A DNA stretch of 64,000 nucleotides from Thozetella sp. PMI_491 (Eukaryota > Ascomycota > Sordariomycetes > Chaetosphaeriales > Chaetosphaeriaceae), in assembly GCA_021432635.1 (NCBI GenBank), contig MU270040.1, forward strand, positions 318,323 to 382,322. The letters run 5' to 3'. A program made the position numbers and the translations under genes. Below, piece after piece: positions 11,608 through 22,337 of this stretch. Every line of letters begins with the position of its first letter. The stretch's first letter is position 1. The notes under the pieces are model-generated. The model was not told the DNA's origin. It made no database searches and saw only the letters and a list, made by a program, of their open reading frames with translations.

Positions 11608-12455
11608 GATGTCTTGCTCGAGTGTTTACGAGGGGTCAGAATTGGAATCTTTTGATAATTCAGAAAGGGTGAAAGGAGGAGAAAGCACCGCGGTCAGCCT
11701 TTAACAACTACGTAGGATTTTTATCTTTGTTCCTCGCTTCCCTACGACCGAACATCTTGATACTAGCTCCAAATCCCAAATGCGGCTAGAAGTCATAGCT
11801 GAAGAGGGGTTGCGGAACCCACCGAGCGAGCCGACCGATACCCGAGCCAAGGCGGCTAAGAACGGCCGACTATCACTGTGTCTGGCACTGGCTTCCCCAA
11901 TGGGAAGGGCTGGTATAGACAAGGATGGAGGCGACGGAGCTCTTCCATAACGCGAATTGCCTATCCACATGCTTGCTCATGCTGCTGGGATGAGCCATTG
12001 AGACCGTTGAAGTGCTTCCTCTTGTTGCGTCAAAGACAGTCTGGCCGGCAACGGATGGCCTCCGACGATGAGCGTGGCCCGGATGGCCTGGCGGTCCGAG
12101 AGATAACCTCACAGCACAAGTGGGTCAACCCCGCTCTTTTGGTCGTCATCTGACCAAGTTTCTGATTGCGAATTGGACGTAGACCTCGCGATGACAGAGA
12201 AGGACGGACACAAACATCATCATCAACCGCATCTCGTCAAGAACTCGATACCTCGTCTAGGGCTCCTATACAAGTATAGGGAATATATACACGCGCGAGC
12301 CCTATACCACTCTATATTCCTCCAACCCACGGCCAGAGGAGCCTCATTGGCCCGTCGTGCAGAATTCGTCTCGCTGGGCCCCACAGCCAGCCCGCCCTCG
12401 ACCAATACGCGGCCGCGAATTGCCCTTAGCTCGGATTGCGTGATTTCGAGCTGGA
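11608..12455. other. intergenic between divergent GFA-fold and sulfite oxidase genes
   Basis: Shared upstream region. A TATATA box-like element at 12284-12289 lies about 170 nt before the sulfite oxidase ATG. No gene recognised. Confidence 0.45.
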
Positions 12456-14423
12456 ATGGCGACTCTCCTCAACCTCGTGCCTGCCATGTCGTCGACCAAT
12501 ACGGCCCGCCTAGCACCCCAACTCGCCCGTCGTCTGTGGTCGCCGTCTCAGTTTACACAGGGGTGTAAACGGCGTTCGCTCCACTATGGCGCCTCCCGAA
12601 GAGCCGCATGCAAGCCGGGTCCAGGGCGGCCCAGGCCTAAACCACAGGGCAGCCAGGCACGGCCTAGCAAGCCTAGCAAGCCTAATCCGGCGTCGTTGAG
12701 CCTGGTAGCCGGCGGCAGTGTTTTGAGCTTGCTGTTTGCGATCTCCTCTCGATCCGTAGATCCGCCGGCCGAGATCGAACCTCACGACGACCGCGACCCC
12801 TCCTTCCCTCGATACCGCCTCGCCGACATCCGGAGACACGATGCGACTTCTGCTGAGCCTTGGGTGACAGCAGGAGACAAAGTCTACAATATCACGGACT
12901 GGGTAGCCGCGCATCCTGGAGGTGACGTCATACTCCGTGCCGCCGGAGGCTCCATCGACCCATACTGGGATATTTTTACTATCCACAAGGCGCCTCACGT
13001 ACGGGAGATCCTCGACCAGTATCTGATCGGTTTCATCGACTCTTGTGACCTCGTCCAGGGCAAGCCGCCGGCGGATAGCATTGAGGATCCCTTCCGGGAC
13101 GACCCCGATCGCGATGGCCGGCTCATTACCCACACGGCCCGGCCACGGAACGCGGAACCGCCCAAAGACGACCTTAACCGGGATTTCTTGACGCCTAACG
13201 AGCTTTTCTATGTTCGCAATCACATGTGGGTTCCCGTGGTCGAGGAAGCACAGGCCGAGGACCACAAGCTCACCATCGAGCTCCCCGACGGTGAGACCAA
13301 GACTTACACGCTCTCGGACCTCCGCTCCCGATTCAAGTCCCACAAGTTCGTCGCCGTTCTCCAGTGCTCAGGCAATCGCCGCTCCGACATGAGCCGCCGT
13401 GCAGGCAAGACGAATGGCCTTCCCTGGGCGGTCGGGGCCATCTCCAACGCTGAATGGGAAGGTGTGCTCCTCTCTGAAGTCCTTGCGGATGCCGGCTTGG
13501 ACTGTGCGGCGCGCACCAACGGCGACATGCACGTGCAGTTCTCCGGGCTTGAGGCCTATGGCGCGTCCATCCCCCTGTCGACTGCTGTGGACCCCCGGTC
13601 TGACGTGCTGCTTGCGTTCGGCATGAATGGAAAACCTCTACCCCGAGATCACGGCTTCCCTCTCCGTGCCGTCGTCCCGGGCCATGTAGCTGCGCGGTCC
13701 GTCAAGTGGCTCAGCAAGATCGTTGTGGCTGATGAGGAGAGCACGACGCAGTGGCAGCGGAAGGACTACAAGTGCTTCGGCCCCAACGAAGGTGCCAAGC
13801 CGGACTGGGACAAGTACCCCTCCATTCAGGAGATGCCCATCACCTCCGCTATTACTGGTGTGTGGCTGGGCGAGTGCGTGCGTAAGAACAAGGAGGCCTG
13901 GATGCGCGAGCAAAAACCGTGTGCGCGTGCTGCGCCGGCCGCGCGGGACCCGACAGCGTGGCAGGCCGCGAATCTGCCGTCGGCTGAAAAGGGAGAGCCG
14001 GTCGCTGTGGCCGGGTATGCGTACTCCGGCGGTGGGAAGGAGATCGTGAGAGTGGACGTGAGCGTGGATGGGGGTAAAACCTGGGATCAAGCGGAGCTGC
14101 TTCGGGACTGTGTCGGCACGGAGTGCAGCAAGGGCAGCAAGGCGTGGGCTTGGAGACGCTGGCGTTACACGGGGACGCTACCCGAGCTGTCGACTAATGA
14201 TGGGGAGAACACAAGGGGTATCGAGGTGCTAGTCAAGGCCACGGATGACAACTACAACACGCAGCCGGAACATCACAGCGATATCTTCAACGTTCGTGGG
14301 AACCTAGCAACCGCCTGGCACCGCGTTACAGTGCTGCCAACTCGCCAAGCGGATGGCGAAGGAAACAAGGTCTGGAGCACCGGGAAAGTTGATGGATGCG
14401 GGTTTGAGAATGTTGCAAAGTAG
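12456..14423 (+). CDS. sulfite oxidase (cytochrome b5 + molybdopterin domains), mitochondrial
   Basis: Single exon, 655 aa. The basic, Arg/Ser-rich N-terminus (about 1-75) followed by a hydrophobic stretch (LSLVAGGSVLSLLFAISS) fits import to the mitochondrial intermembrane space. The cytochrome b5 domain (about 115-200) has heme ligands His153 (AHPGGD) and His177 (FTIHK). The Mo-cofactor domain (about 230-480) includes the catalytic Cys304 in VLQCSGNRR and RAVVPGHVAARSVKWL. The C-terminal Mo-co dimerisation domain contains VDVSVDGGKTWDQA. The enzyme oxidises sulfite to sulfate with cytochrome c as acceptor, the last step of sulfur amino-acid and taurine sulfur oxidation. A second Met (codon 11) is a possible alternative start. 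The TauD-family gene lies 24 kb away; a link is speculative. Confidence 0.93.
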   Translation: MATLLNLVPAMSSTNTARLAPQLARRLWSPSQFTQGCKRRSLHYGASRRAACKPGPGRPRPKPQGSQARPSKPSKPNPASLSLVAGGSVLSLLFAISSRSVDPPAEIEPHDDRDPSFPRYRLADIRRHDATSAEPWVTAGDKVYNITDWVAAHPGGDVILRAAGGSIDPYWDIFTIHKAPHVREILDQYLIGFIDSCDLVQGKPPADSIEDPFRDDPDRDGRLITHTARPRNAEPPKDDLNRDFLTPNELFYVRNHMWVPVVEEAQAEDHKLTIELPDGETKTYTLSDLRSRFKSHKFVAVLQCSGNRRSDMSRRAGKTNGLPWAVGAISNAEWEGVLLSEVLADAGLDCAARTNGDMHVQFSGLEAYGASIPLSTAVDPRSDVLLAFGMNGKPLPRDHGFPLRAVVPGHVAARSVKWLSKIVVADEESTTQWQRKDYKCFGPNEGAKPDWDKYPSIQEMPITSAITGVWLGECVRKNKEAWMREQKPCARAAPAARDPTAWQAANLPSAEKGEPVAVAGYAYSGGGKEIVRVDVSVDGGKTWDQAELLRDCVGTECSKGSKAWAWRRWRYTGTLPELSTNDGENTRGIEVLVKATDDNYNTQPEHHSDIFNVRGNLATAWHRVTVLPTRQADGEGNKVWSTGKVDGCGFENVAK

Positions 14424-14952
14424 TTGGAAATTAGCGAAATAGCGTTCGTCGGGATGAGTGGGAATATTCCCGTTTAGCGTTTAGCCATGCTCTTAGTCGA
14501 TTTAATCAACAGTAGAATTTTAAGAACTCAAACGGTTAAAATATCCTGCTTCTGGTGCTTGAAACCCGACAAAAGTGGCCTCCAGCTCCGACTGCTTCTC
14601 ACTGCTTCCTAGAGAGAGGAAGCGGTCTCTGCGCCGTTGTGATGATGCCAATAAACCAAGGAGAGTCTGTCTAGTTAACGTGTTGAATCTTTCTCGGATG
14701 AGCTGAATCTGGGGGAGCTCTGGTTGAGGCTCTGGAACCGGCTACTGCGGTCTATTAGCTAGGGTTCCTGCGCCGTATATTTTGCTGGTAAGTCGGCGAT
14801 TCCCGAAGTAAAGCCTTCCTTGATGCCGAAATTAGGATATTAACCCTCGGTTGAAATAAAATGATTATTCCTTTCTAGCTAGAAGTCGTACCGTGCCCGA
14901 GCAGGTTCGAAAAGCATTTATATATTCACCCGCTTAGCCAACCCTTAGCTAG
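14424..14952. other. intergenic between convergent genes
   Basis: The 3' flanks of sulfite oxidase and the second AAA ATPase gene. Nothing else recognised. Confidence 0.5.
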
Positions 14953-17900
14953 TTATGCAGACGAAATATCCTTTTCCAATCTCAGCCCTTCTTGTTCCGC
15001 TAAAACATCATGCGAATACCCCCCATTGAGCTTTCGAATATATTGATCAAACTTCCCAGCGGTAGTCATAATATCCTGAAGAAGGGGGTAATCCAGCACC
15101 TGCTCTTCATACTTCGCGTATTGCCGCGCGGTTGTGAGCGCATTGCGTATCTCTCGTCCATTCATCTCGTTCTTGGCCAACTGATCTATGTGATGCTTAA
15201 GGTTTTCAAAGTCGATTCCGTCCTCTTTCAGCCTCTCGAGACGATCGATAAAGTTCATCCATATCTTCTTGCGCTGATAGGGAACTAGGCTGGGGTAATG
15301 GAGTGCTAGCTGGATTCGCGATTTAAAAGCTTCGTCGAAAGTGCCCACTCGGTTGCTGGTCAAGATTAGGATTCCGTCGTAATACTCCAGGACCCGCAGA
15401 AAGACGGATACCAGTGCGTTCCGTCGAAGATCCTCGAGACTGCGCTGCTCTAGGAACACATCGGCTTCGTCAAGTAAGACCACGCATCCCCAGGTCTTTC
15501 CGAGATGAAGAACCGACTCGAGATAACTCTCAACCTCTTCTGGTTCCGTCCCAATATCGCCGCAGGTGACCGGGTACAGGGGCTTTTCAGCGATCTCAGC
15601 TACGCTCTCCGCAGTCAAGGTTTTGCCAGTACCTGGCCCGCCATGCAACAACAAGATCAAGCCGCTTCCTTTGCCGCTTATTAGATCCGTTCCCTTCTCC
15701 GCTTCGAGTTGGTTGCTGACGAGCGCTCGGATCAAACGCTTCGTTTTCTCATCAAACACTAAACTCTTGAATGCTTCCCTGTTCCAGACAACCTCAGCGA
15801 CCCTGTCAACTCGTAGGTCAAGCCATTTCTTCGTTTTTAGACTGTACCCCTTTACTGTTAATGGTAGGAGATAGACAAAATTGCCCTCAGGAGGCTGGTC
15901 CTGTTCCATTTGTTCAGGTCCCAGGTCGTCTGTAAAGATCTCTTCGGGAGAGGCACCCCTCGCGACGGTCCCTTCGCGTTTGTGCAATTTGCGATACATA
16001 CCAAGATCTATCATATACCGGTTGTCACCGGAATGATGGTAGTCTCGATTCTTATCTTCGTGGTACGAGACAAAATGTCTCACGCGGCACTTCCAAAACA
16101 TCTCTCCTCTCCGTTTAAGAAGTGCTTTTTCTTCGTTGATGTAGGCTAAGGGTCGGATACTAAGTTTGTCGATTGCCTTTTCTGAGTGATCATTGACATC
16201 AATAGTCAGTTTCAGTGTGGTTGATTCTCGCATGAAAATGCCATTGAACTTCCAGAACGAAGCATTAATCGTGTACTGCTTGTCCGCTTCGTTCCTCTTA
16301 GAAGCTCTCGCTGTAGGAACAGATGTGTGCTCGAAAGAAAAAGCCTGAGCCACACCGGCCTGCCAGATCTTACGTCTCTGTCCCTTCTTAGGAGGCTTGG
16401 ACGTAATAGAAGCTACCGTAATCCAAGATGTGGCCAGATACCCTTGCAGTTCTTGGGAGCTTCCACTGACCACCACATCTCCAGGCTTATACAGGTACTC
16501 GATATACGAATGCTTGATCTTGCCTCTTTGGATCAGGCAGTCAACTATTTCGTATTCTTCTCCATATTGCCGCAGAATATAATCGAGTAGCATTTTGAAT
16601 TGAGTGCGCTGCTGGTCAACCAAGCAGTCTAAGAATCCGTCTATAGTGCGTCGAGAATGATAAATGGGCAGGTATGGGGCTGAAAGACGGATCCATTTAT
16701 TTTCATTGTCATTGTCCATTCTGTAGCTATACCAGTCGGAAAAACGGGTGACAGCGTCGGCAAGAACCTCACTGCGAATCTCGATGACTTCGAAGGTGTG
16801 TTTCGCCTCTCTAACGGTTTCTCCATTATCGTCGTCATCGTTGTGATACCTCATCTCCATGTCCCCAGAGTCGTATTGTCGGTACACGATGAAGGTAATC
16901 TCGGGATGTTTGGCCAAATATGCCTGAACATCGAGGATTTCTTGGTGCCCAACGAGGGCGTCCCGCGTGTAGCCCGTGCGAGGAAGCCACCGAGGATGGT
17001 CACGGTAGATGGATTCACCAAGTCGGCCACGTGCAATACGATGAAGAATCTCGTAGGTGTTGGGCTTGCGCCCCTGCTTGGTCTCTCTCCCATTCCTCGC
17101 CTTTTCCTGTAGGTCCGCTATGTATTCTCGCAGAGCTTCAACGGTCAAAGTTGATTCTTCGGGGATCCCTAACGCATCTGCGACAATATGGAAATTATTC
17201 TGCCGGACGGCTGGCATGAAGAGGTTGCTGACAGAGTTCGGTCCAGAAGCGAAGGTCGGATTGGACGACGCGGCCGGATGAGCTGGAGAGTGAGAAGCAT
17301 CAATCCGAGACATGCTATTCATATCTTGTTTCTGTCTGGCCATAATCACTCGCTTCTTGTTTTGCTGCTTTAAGAGCGTCAATTGAGTTTGATAGTCTTG
17401 CAACTCGTGGTTTGTCTGGCTCAGCTCGGGGGCGGTATTGGGTTGTAGCCTGGATGGCTTGTTCGAGCGTAATGCTACAAGGAGGCGCGCGTTGAGCTCA
17501 AATTCGCTCCCGCGACTTCTGTCGTCTGAGATGGTGATCTGTGTTGCGTTCTTTTGTCGAGTGGATGCAGATGAAGGATCTGAACTTTTGACAAAATCGG
17601 CGGACGAGGGTGTACTTCGAATCAGCGGTTCGACTACCTGTGATGTATCTCCACTCGCATTCGCAAACCCGCCTTCCTCCCCTTCTTCCTTGTCGTGTGC
17701 ACCTTCTTCCTTGTCGTGTGCACCTTCTTCCTCGTCGTGTGCGCCTTCTTCCTCGTCGTGTGCGCCTTCTTCCTCGTCGTGTGCGCCTTCTTCCTCGTCG
17801 TATTTACTTTCTTCCTCGTCGTATTTACTTTCTTCCTCGTCGTATTTACTTTCTTGCTCGTCGTGTGCGCCTTCTTCCTCGTCGGATTTACTTTCTTGCT

Positions 17901-18303
17901 CGTCGGATTTACTTTCTTCCTCGTCGTATACACCTTCTTCCTCGTCGTATGCACCTTCTTCCTCGTCGGATGTACCTACTTCCTCGTCGGATTTACTTTC
18001 TTGCTCGTCGTATGCACCTTCTTCCTCGTATGCACCTTCTTCCTCGTATGCACCTTCTTCCTCGTATGCACCTTCTTCCTCGTATGCACCTTCTTCCTCG
18101 TCGGATGTATCCTCTTCGGCGGCCCCGTGGATGTCTCTTCCGGGAATTAGCTCAATGGGATCCTGGTCGTCTTGCTCTTCCCAGGCAGAAGCACTTTCTG
18201 TATTTTCGTCCGCCCCTTCGCGTTCAAAGTCGCGCTGGACTCTTGAAATTTGATGACTGGGGAGAGGGGTTACCTCTGGTTGAGGGCGACGACGTCTGTC
18301 CAT
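14953..18303 (-). CDS. large AAA+ ATPase with acidic tandem-repeat N-terminus (1116 aa)
   Basis: One uninterrupted exon. Residues about 45-210 are a low-complexity acidic region made of tandem units such as DEEEGAY, DEEEGAH, DEEESKY and DEQESKS. Next come a Ser/Thr-rich linker with a short coiled-coil (LQDYQTQLTLLKQQNKKR) and a DUF7025-like domain. The AAA core near residue 890 has Walker A (HGGPGTGKT), Walker B (VVLLDEADVFLEQR), a sensor-1 Asn (LTSNR), an arginine-finger region (KSRIQLALHYP) and the lid motif NEMNGREIRNAL. All catalytic motifs are intact. It is a divergent paralogue of the 1445-4209 gene. Its function is unknown. The acidic tail could bind basic partners or chromatin, which is inference. 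Antisense ORFs over the repeat are shadows. Confidence 0.9.
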   Translation of the reverse strand: MDRRRRPQPEVTPLPSHQISRVQRDFEREGADENTESASAWEEQDDQDPIELIPGRDIHGAAEEDTSDEEEGAYEEEGAYEEEGAYEEEGAYEEEGAYDEQESKSDEEVGTSDEEEGAYDEEEGVYDEEESKSDEQESKSDEEEGAHDEQESKYDEEESKYDEEESKYDEEEGAHDEEEGAHDEEEGAHDEEEGAHDKEEGAHDKEEGEEGGFANASGDTSQVVEPLIRSTPSSADFVKSSDPSSASTRQKNATQITISDDRSRGSEFELNARLLVALRSNKPSRLQPNTAPELSQTNHELQDYQTQLTLLKQQNKKRVIMARQKQDMNSMSRIDASHSPAHPAASSNPTFASGPNSVSNLFMPAVRQNNFHIVADALGIPEESTLTVEALREYIADLQEKARNGRETKQGRKPNTYEILHRIARGRLGESIYRDHPRWLPRTGYTRDALVGHQEILDVQAYLAKHPEITFIVYRQYDSGDMEMRYHNDDDDNGETVREAKHTFEVIEIRSEVLADAVTRFSDWYSYRMDNDNENKWIRLSAPYLPIYHSRRTIDGFLDCLVDQQRTQFKMLLDYILRQYGEEYEIVDCLIQRGKIKHSYIEYLYKPGDVVVSGSSQELQGYLATSWITVASITSKPPKKGQRRKIWQAGVAQAFSFEHTSVPTARASKRNEADKQYTINASFWKFNGIFMRESTTLKLTIDVNDHSEKAIDKLSIRPLAYINEEKALLKRRGEMFWKCRVRHFVSYHEDKNRDYHHSGDNRYMIDLGMYRKLHKREGTVARGASPEEIFTDDLGPEQMEQDQPPEGNFVYLLPLTVKGYSLKTKKWLDLRVDRVAEVVWNREAFKSLVFDEKTKRLIRALVSNQLEAEKGTDLISGKGSGLILLLHGGPGTGKTLTAESVAEIAEKPLYPVTCGDIGTEPEEVESYLESVLHLGKTWGCVVLLDEADVFLEQRSLEDLRRNALVSVFLRVLEYYDGILILTSNRVGTFDEAFKSRIQLALHYPSLVPYQRKKIWMNFIDRLERLKEDGIDFENLKHHIDQLAKNEMNGREIRNALTTARQYAKYEEQVLDYPLLQDIMTTAGKFDQYIRKLNGGYSHDVLAEQEGLRLEKDISSA
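17686..18110. repeat. in-frame coding minisatellite (15/18/21-nt units)
   Basis: On the plus strand, variants of CTTCTTCCTCGTCG plus TGTGCAC, TATTTAC, TATGCAC or GGATTTA recur about 24 times. All units are multiples of three, so length changes keep the ATPase frame. The block at 18015-18100 is a purer array of 18-nt units (GAAGGTGCATACGAGGAA on the coding strand), which suggests recent expansion. Confidence 0.9.
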
Positions 18304-18742
18304 TCAGTCCCCTTGGGGGAGGCCGGTGGGGGGTAGGAACGAACGAAGCGAAGGGTGCTATCTTCGATCAGGCATCAAAGCGGGGGTGGGAAGCTGCCAG
18401 GCACAGAAGCTCTGGAAAAAAGCGTCGTGCAGAGCTGGGGCTGACAAGCCACCAACCGCGAGGCTGTGAAAGTGCACAATAGTGTGGCCACTCAGAATCT
18501 AGGAATCTAATTTGACGCTATTTTCAATTTTCCTGAGCGCCGCGCGAAGTTGGAGCACGCGTCAGCTAATCTGCAGAAACGCCAACAGAAACACGTAAAC
18601 AATTCTAGTGACGAAGGGGCAGCGAAAGCAACTGCCCTGGCAATGGCACCATCGAGCTCATTCAAGCCTTGGTACTCCGACGTGGATAGAATAGATACGT
18701 AAGGCTATGGAATCCCCATAATCAGGCGTGAAGCGATGTAGG
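18304..18742. other. intergenic, divergent promoter
   Basis: It separates the leftward AAA ATPase from the rightward DUF7708 gene. No recognisable element. Confidence 0.45.
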
Positions 18743-20487
18743 ATGCTAATGCTACATTCTTGCTCAAGGTCTGGACTGGGTGGTGAGGTATTCACGGAGG
18801 CCCTAGCAGCTTTCTCGTCCGAATTGGCACAAGATAAAGAAAAGCTGTCATGGATCGCAGACTCAAAACATGGGAACCTCAGTAGTGTTCTTACATCTGT
18901 CCGGGATGCTCAAACCCATTACGAATCGCGAAAAGGGAGCTCAAAAGTCCGGCAGATTCTCGTTGACGTCTCCTTGAAGATACACCACTACAACGCCATC
19001 GTCGATGTGCTAGTCCAACACCATCCGGAATATGTATCACTAGCCTGGGGTGCGATGAAAGTTTTGTTTGTGGTCGGTGCAAACCCTACCCACCTGGCAA
19101 TTTATGATGCCTCTCTTACTAACAGCCGGAGCTAGGGGGTTGCGAACCACCAGACACTCATCTTTCGGCTTTCTACGGGGCTCTGCCAAGTTGCGGATAT
19201 ATTGCCCCGGGCAGAGCTGATTTTGCAGCTGTATCCAACCAAATCCATCAAGGCGACCGTCGTTGCATTATATGCGCATATTTTGAAGTTCCTCCTTCGG
19301 GCTCTTCGCTGGTTTCAAGAGAGCAGATCAAAACATGCCCTTCACGCGTTGACAAGGCCTGCCGAGCTCCAATACGATGACCTGCTAAAAGAGATATCAT
19401 CTCTTTCACACAGTATGGGAGCTTCTGCCCAAGTAAGTAATTTCGCAGAACAGCGCGATATACACACCGGAGTACAGCAGCAGGCTTCCTCCTTGATGGG
19501 CATGGAGAAAAAGCTAGATGCAATCCTGCCTAGTGTCCAGCAACAGACGCCCTACCTAAAGGGCTTTGAGGAGAAGCTGGACACTCTGCAGGCCCTTGTT
19601 CTAGAAATGCGGGAGTCTATGGCAACGGACCAAGTCATCATATCATCAGCGAGGATTGAACTCCGGCAAAAACCATCACAGGAGCAACTCGACCAATTCT
19701 TCCGCCTTGTCGCCCAAAGCTCTCTCCAGGATCCCGTGGAAGCCCTAGAGATATCACTTCTCATGCGCAATCGACGCCGTCTGAAATCAAGCCATGGATC
19801 AGCATTCTGGTTCGATACCAAGATCCAAGCGTGGAACCGAGATCGGGAGTCATCCCTTATCGCAGTCAACGGAACGTGGAAGTTACGATCAGAGATGCGT
19901 AGGTTCTGCTCCGGCTCGATTCAGGCACTACGAGCCGCCAAAATTCCAGTCGTCTGGGTCCTACAGCCTCCAAGTGGTAGCACGGGTCGGGTATCTACTA
20001 TCGAACTATTTAAATACATCACTGTCCAGGCCATCCGCATGAACGAGGGACTTCATACAGACGCATTACTAACCCCTCTTCTCCACTCCTACAAGGAGCC
20101 GAGGACCGAAGAAGACTGGATTAATGTTTTCACCTCTGTTCTTCCCGGCATTCCGTTGCTCTACATTATCCTTGACGTCGAGACTCTAGAACCATCATCA
20201 GAAGAGCTGAAGAAGCAATTCTGGCCTGCTGCCTTTATAAGTATGTTCTCAAAACTGTCATCCCGTAACATCAAGACAGTTGTCAAGGTGGCACTAGTTG
20301 GTCACGGGTCCCCGCTACTCAGCGTATTAGCTAGCAGCGACTTGCGAGATCTTCTCGTGCCTGTTGGAGCGGTAAGACTTTCTAGGGCCCCGAAGAGATT
20401 ACCATATCATGCACCTAGCACCTCAATTCTTGGCAGGGCAGATCTAGGGCCTCCTATAGGGGGTGTTCAGCTGCGCCGCGGGCGTAA
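18743..20487 (+). CDS. DUF7708 domain protein (NLR-associated N-terminal domain, no P-loop)
   Basis: Exons 18743-19072, 19136-20371 and 20437-20487 give 538 aa. The first intron has a TACTAAC branch point and a GTCGGT donor; splicing restores MKVLFVGVANHQTL. The last intron (GTAAGA) gives a short tail ending APRA; reading through instead would end at 20497. DUF7708 hallmarks are KVRQILVDVSLKIHHYNAIV, HHPEYVSLAWGAMKVLF, ADILPRAELILQLYPT and YAHILKFLLRALRWFQ (residues about 40-190). A coiled-coil region follows (about 200-290), then a globular part with VVWVLQPP and LPGIPLLYIILD. In many fungal proteins DUF7708 precedes a STAND NTPase; no Walker A is seen here. The role is unknown, plausibly in allorecognition or immunity-like signalling by family association. 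Confidence 0.75.
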
Positions 20488-20926
20488 TCGTCGATAGATG
20501 ATTCAGATGTGTGGTTCAATAGGTATAGGAAATTTGGAGTACAAATGGACATCGTCGAGGGTTGGGGGACATTGGAGGTATTTTCTTTTCAGCCGACGAA
20601 ACTTCAATGAGCTGAGTTAGATTTAAAGTTATGGCTGGAGCTGACCACGAGTTAAACCCACGCCTTGCGGGCGGGCACGGCTCTTCTGAGTATTGCCGAG
20701 CAACGCGCGAAGTAATAGACTACAAGCTGCAATGATGGTTGTTCCGATCTCTGCCGCACCCCAGAGGATAAGCTGGGCTGCGTCGTCTAGTTCGAATTGA
20801 GCCTAGGTAATGACGAAGAACACGTCTTGTAAATCAGCGCGGTAGCCCAAACTCGAGCATGTGTTTTGTTAATCTGACCGAGCGACAAAGCTTGAGTTTC
20901 TGACTATATCCTGCTCCATAAGGGAG
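20488..20926. other. intergenic between convergent genes
   Basis: The 3' flanks of the DUF7708 and FMN reductase genes. Nothing recognised. Confidence 0.45.
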
Positions 20927-21841
20927 CTAAGAAGCTGCCGCTCTCATTTTCTCAATACCCGCCACTGGAGCAAGCATCTCCTCCCAAAGGTCTTGAAGCC
21001 CAGCAGATCTCAAATCAGGCTTGCTTGGCCCTGCAACCAGCATGCCGAGGACTTCTTCCCAGAGCTCGATAATGCCAGCCTTCTGGTCGGCCCACAGGCC
21101 TTCCTCATTCTTGCTGTCGAGCCCTAGATCCTCGCCCGCAACCGCTCGCCCAATGAAGGCGTGATCTGGATACTTCATGCACACCGCTCGCTTCACAACT
21201 CGCATGAACAGACCGCTAAGCACAGTGATCAGCGCCGCCGCACCAAACGTTCCGCCGAATCCTCCGTATGTTACCACCATAGCGGGCTTGCCGCCCCACT
21301 CGTGGAAGAGGTGGTCGAGTGCATTTTTGAGTGCTGCGGGCATACCCCACTAGAAGAGTGTCAGCGAACAGATTCCATTGACTTTTCGTGTTTCTGGGCC
21401 AATAGGATACACTCAAGCCATGTGAATGGAGTAACTTCTGTCACTGAAGCGACTCCTGCAGCTGGTTCTGTAAGAATAGGGGCTGTGGGAATGGACAACA
21501 CTTGCATTGTATTGCGGCGCGACAAAGACGAAGGCATCGAATGAGGCAACGGCGGCGGACCACGCTCGGGTGGCCTCCGTTGTATACCCATATGGTATAT
21601 CTTCCACATGGGCGGGCATGCCTGTCTCGTCGGTGAGAGGCAGAGCAAAAGTGGCAATGTCGAGAAGGGCAATGTCGAGCTCTGGTAGTTCAGCCCCAGC
21701 CGCCGCCGAAGCCGACGCATGGTGAGATTTGATCACTTCCAAGACGAATTGGGATACCTGAGGGCAGATGCGAACAACACGCTGGCTCCCTACTACGACC
21801 GCTATCTTAAAGGGTCCTCTGGGGTCTGTATCGGCTGGCAT
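20927..21841 (-). CDS. NADPH-dependent FMN reductase (flavodoxin-like)
   Basis: Exons 21841-21506 and 21349-20927 give 252 aa. The start MPADTDP precedes the first beta strand (FKIAVVVGSQR), whose following loop binds FMN phosphate. The second flavin motif spans the splice junction (FVAPQYN joined to WGMPAALKNALDHLF), then GGKPAMVVTYGGFGGTFGA. The 156-nt intron (21350-21505) starts with GCAAGT, i.e. a GC-AG intron; no GT donor gives a working frame. Family members reduce FMN, quinones or azo dyes with NAD(P)H in the cytosol. The C-terminal extension (GLQDLWEEMLAPVAGIEKMR) is helical and somewhat longer than the core family. The Zn2Cys6 gene lies upstream on the same strand; co-regulation is possible but not shown. 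Confidence 0.87.
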
Positions 21842-22337
21842 CTTGAGCTTCGACAATGGGCAGCGTTGAGGAGTGATGCCCAGTGGGTAGAGGCAGAAGC
21901 AAGCAGTGGGCGACCCTGAAATCAATTTATAGGTATCAAAAAGGACAAATATAGATTTAGAAGAACGAGATAGATTCAAATTGGATGGCGCCTTGAAGTT
22001 CGGCTGGTTCCCGTGAGGAGGCGTACGGGTGTAGGTGGGCAGGTGGGAAGCGCTCCAGGTGGTTATTTATATTCTTGCCTGTTCAACGACCTTACAGCTA
22101 GCATAATCTTCTAGTTACTCCGGCTTAATAATGACAATAATCCGCATGTCCATGCCCTCAAAAGCCGTCGTCACTCCGGCGCGCCGTTGCATCTCGGCCT
22201 TAGCGTCCTCGACCAAGGTGCGATGTTGCGCGCCACCCAATCAAAGCTCGAGATTTCAGCCTTTCGACCCACCCCCGACAACTCCCCTGACATATTCAAC
22301 ACCCCCCTCTTCTCATCGGACCCGACAAGGCCGATAC
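21842..22337. other. intergenic: promoter of FMN reductase, 3' flank of Zn2Cys6 gene
   Basis: No gene recognised. Short ORFs on both strands lack domain signals. Confidence 0.45.

Noticed and set aside
17438-18482. Long plus-strand ORFs (271, 290 and 151 codons) over the repeat region
   Set aside because: They are antisense shadows of the in-frame minisatellite; repeat units without stops keep several frames open.
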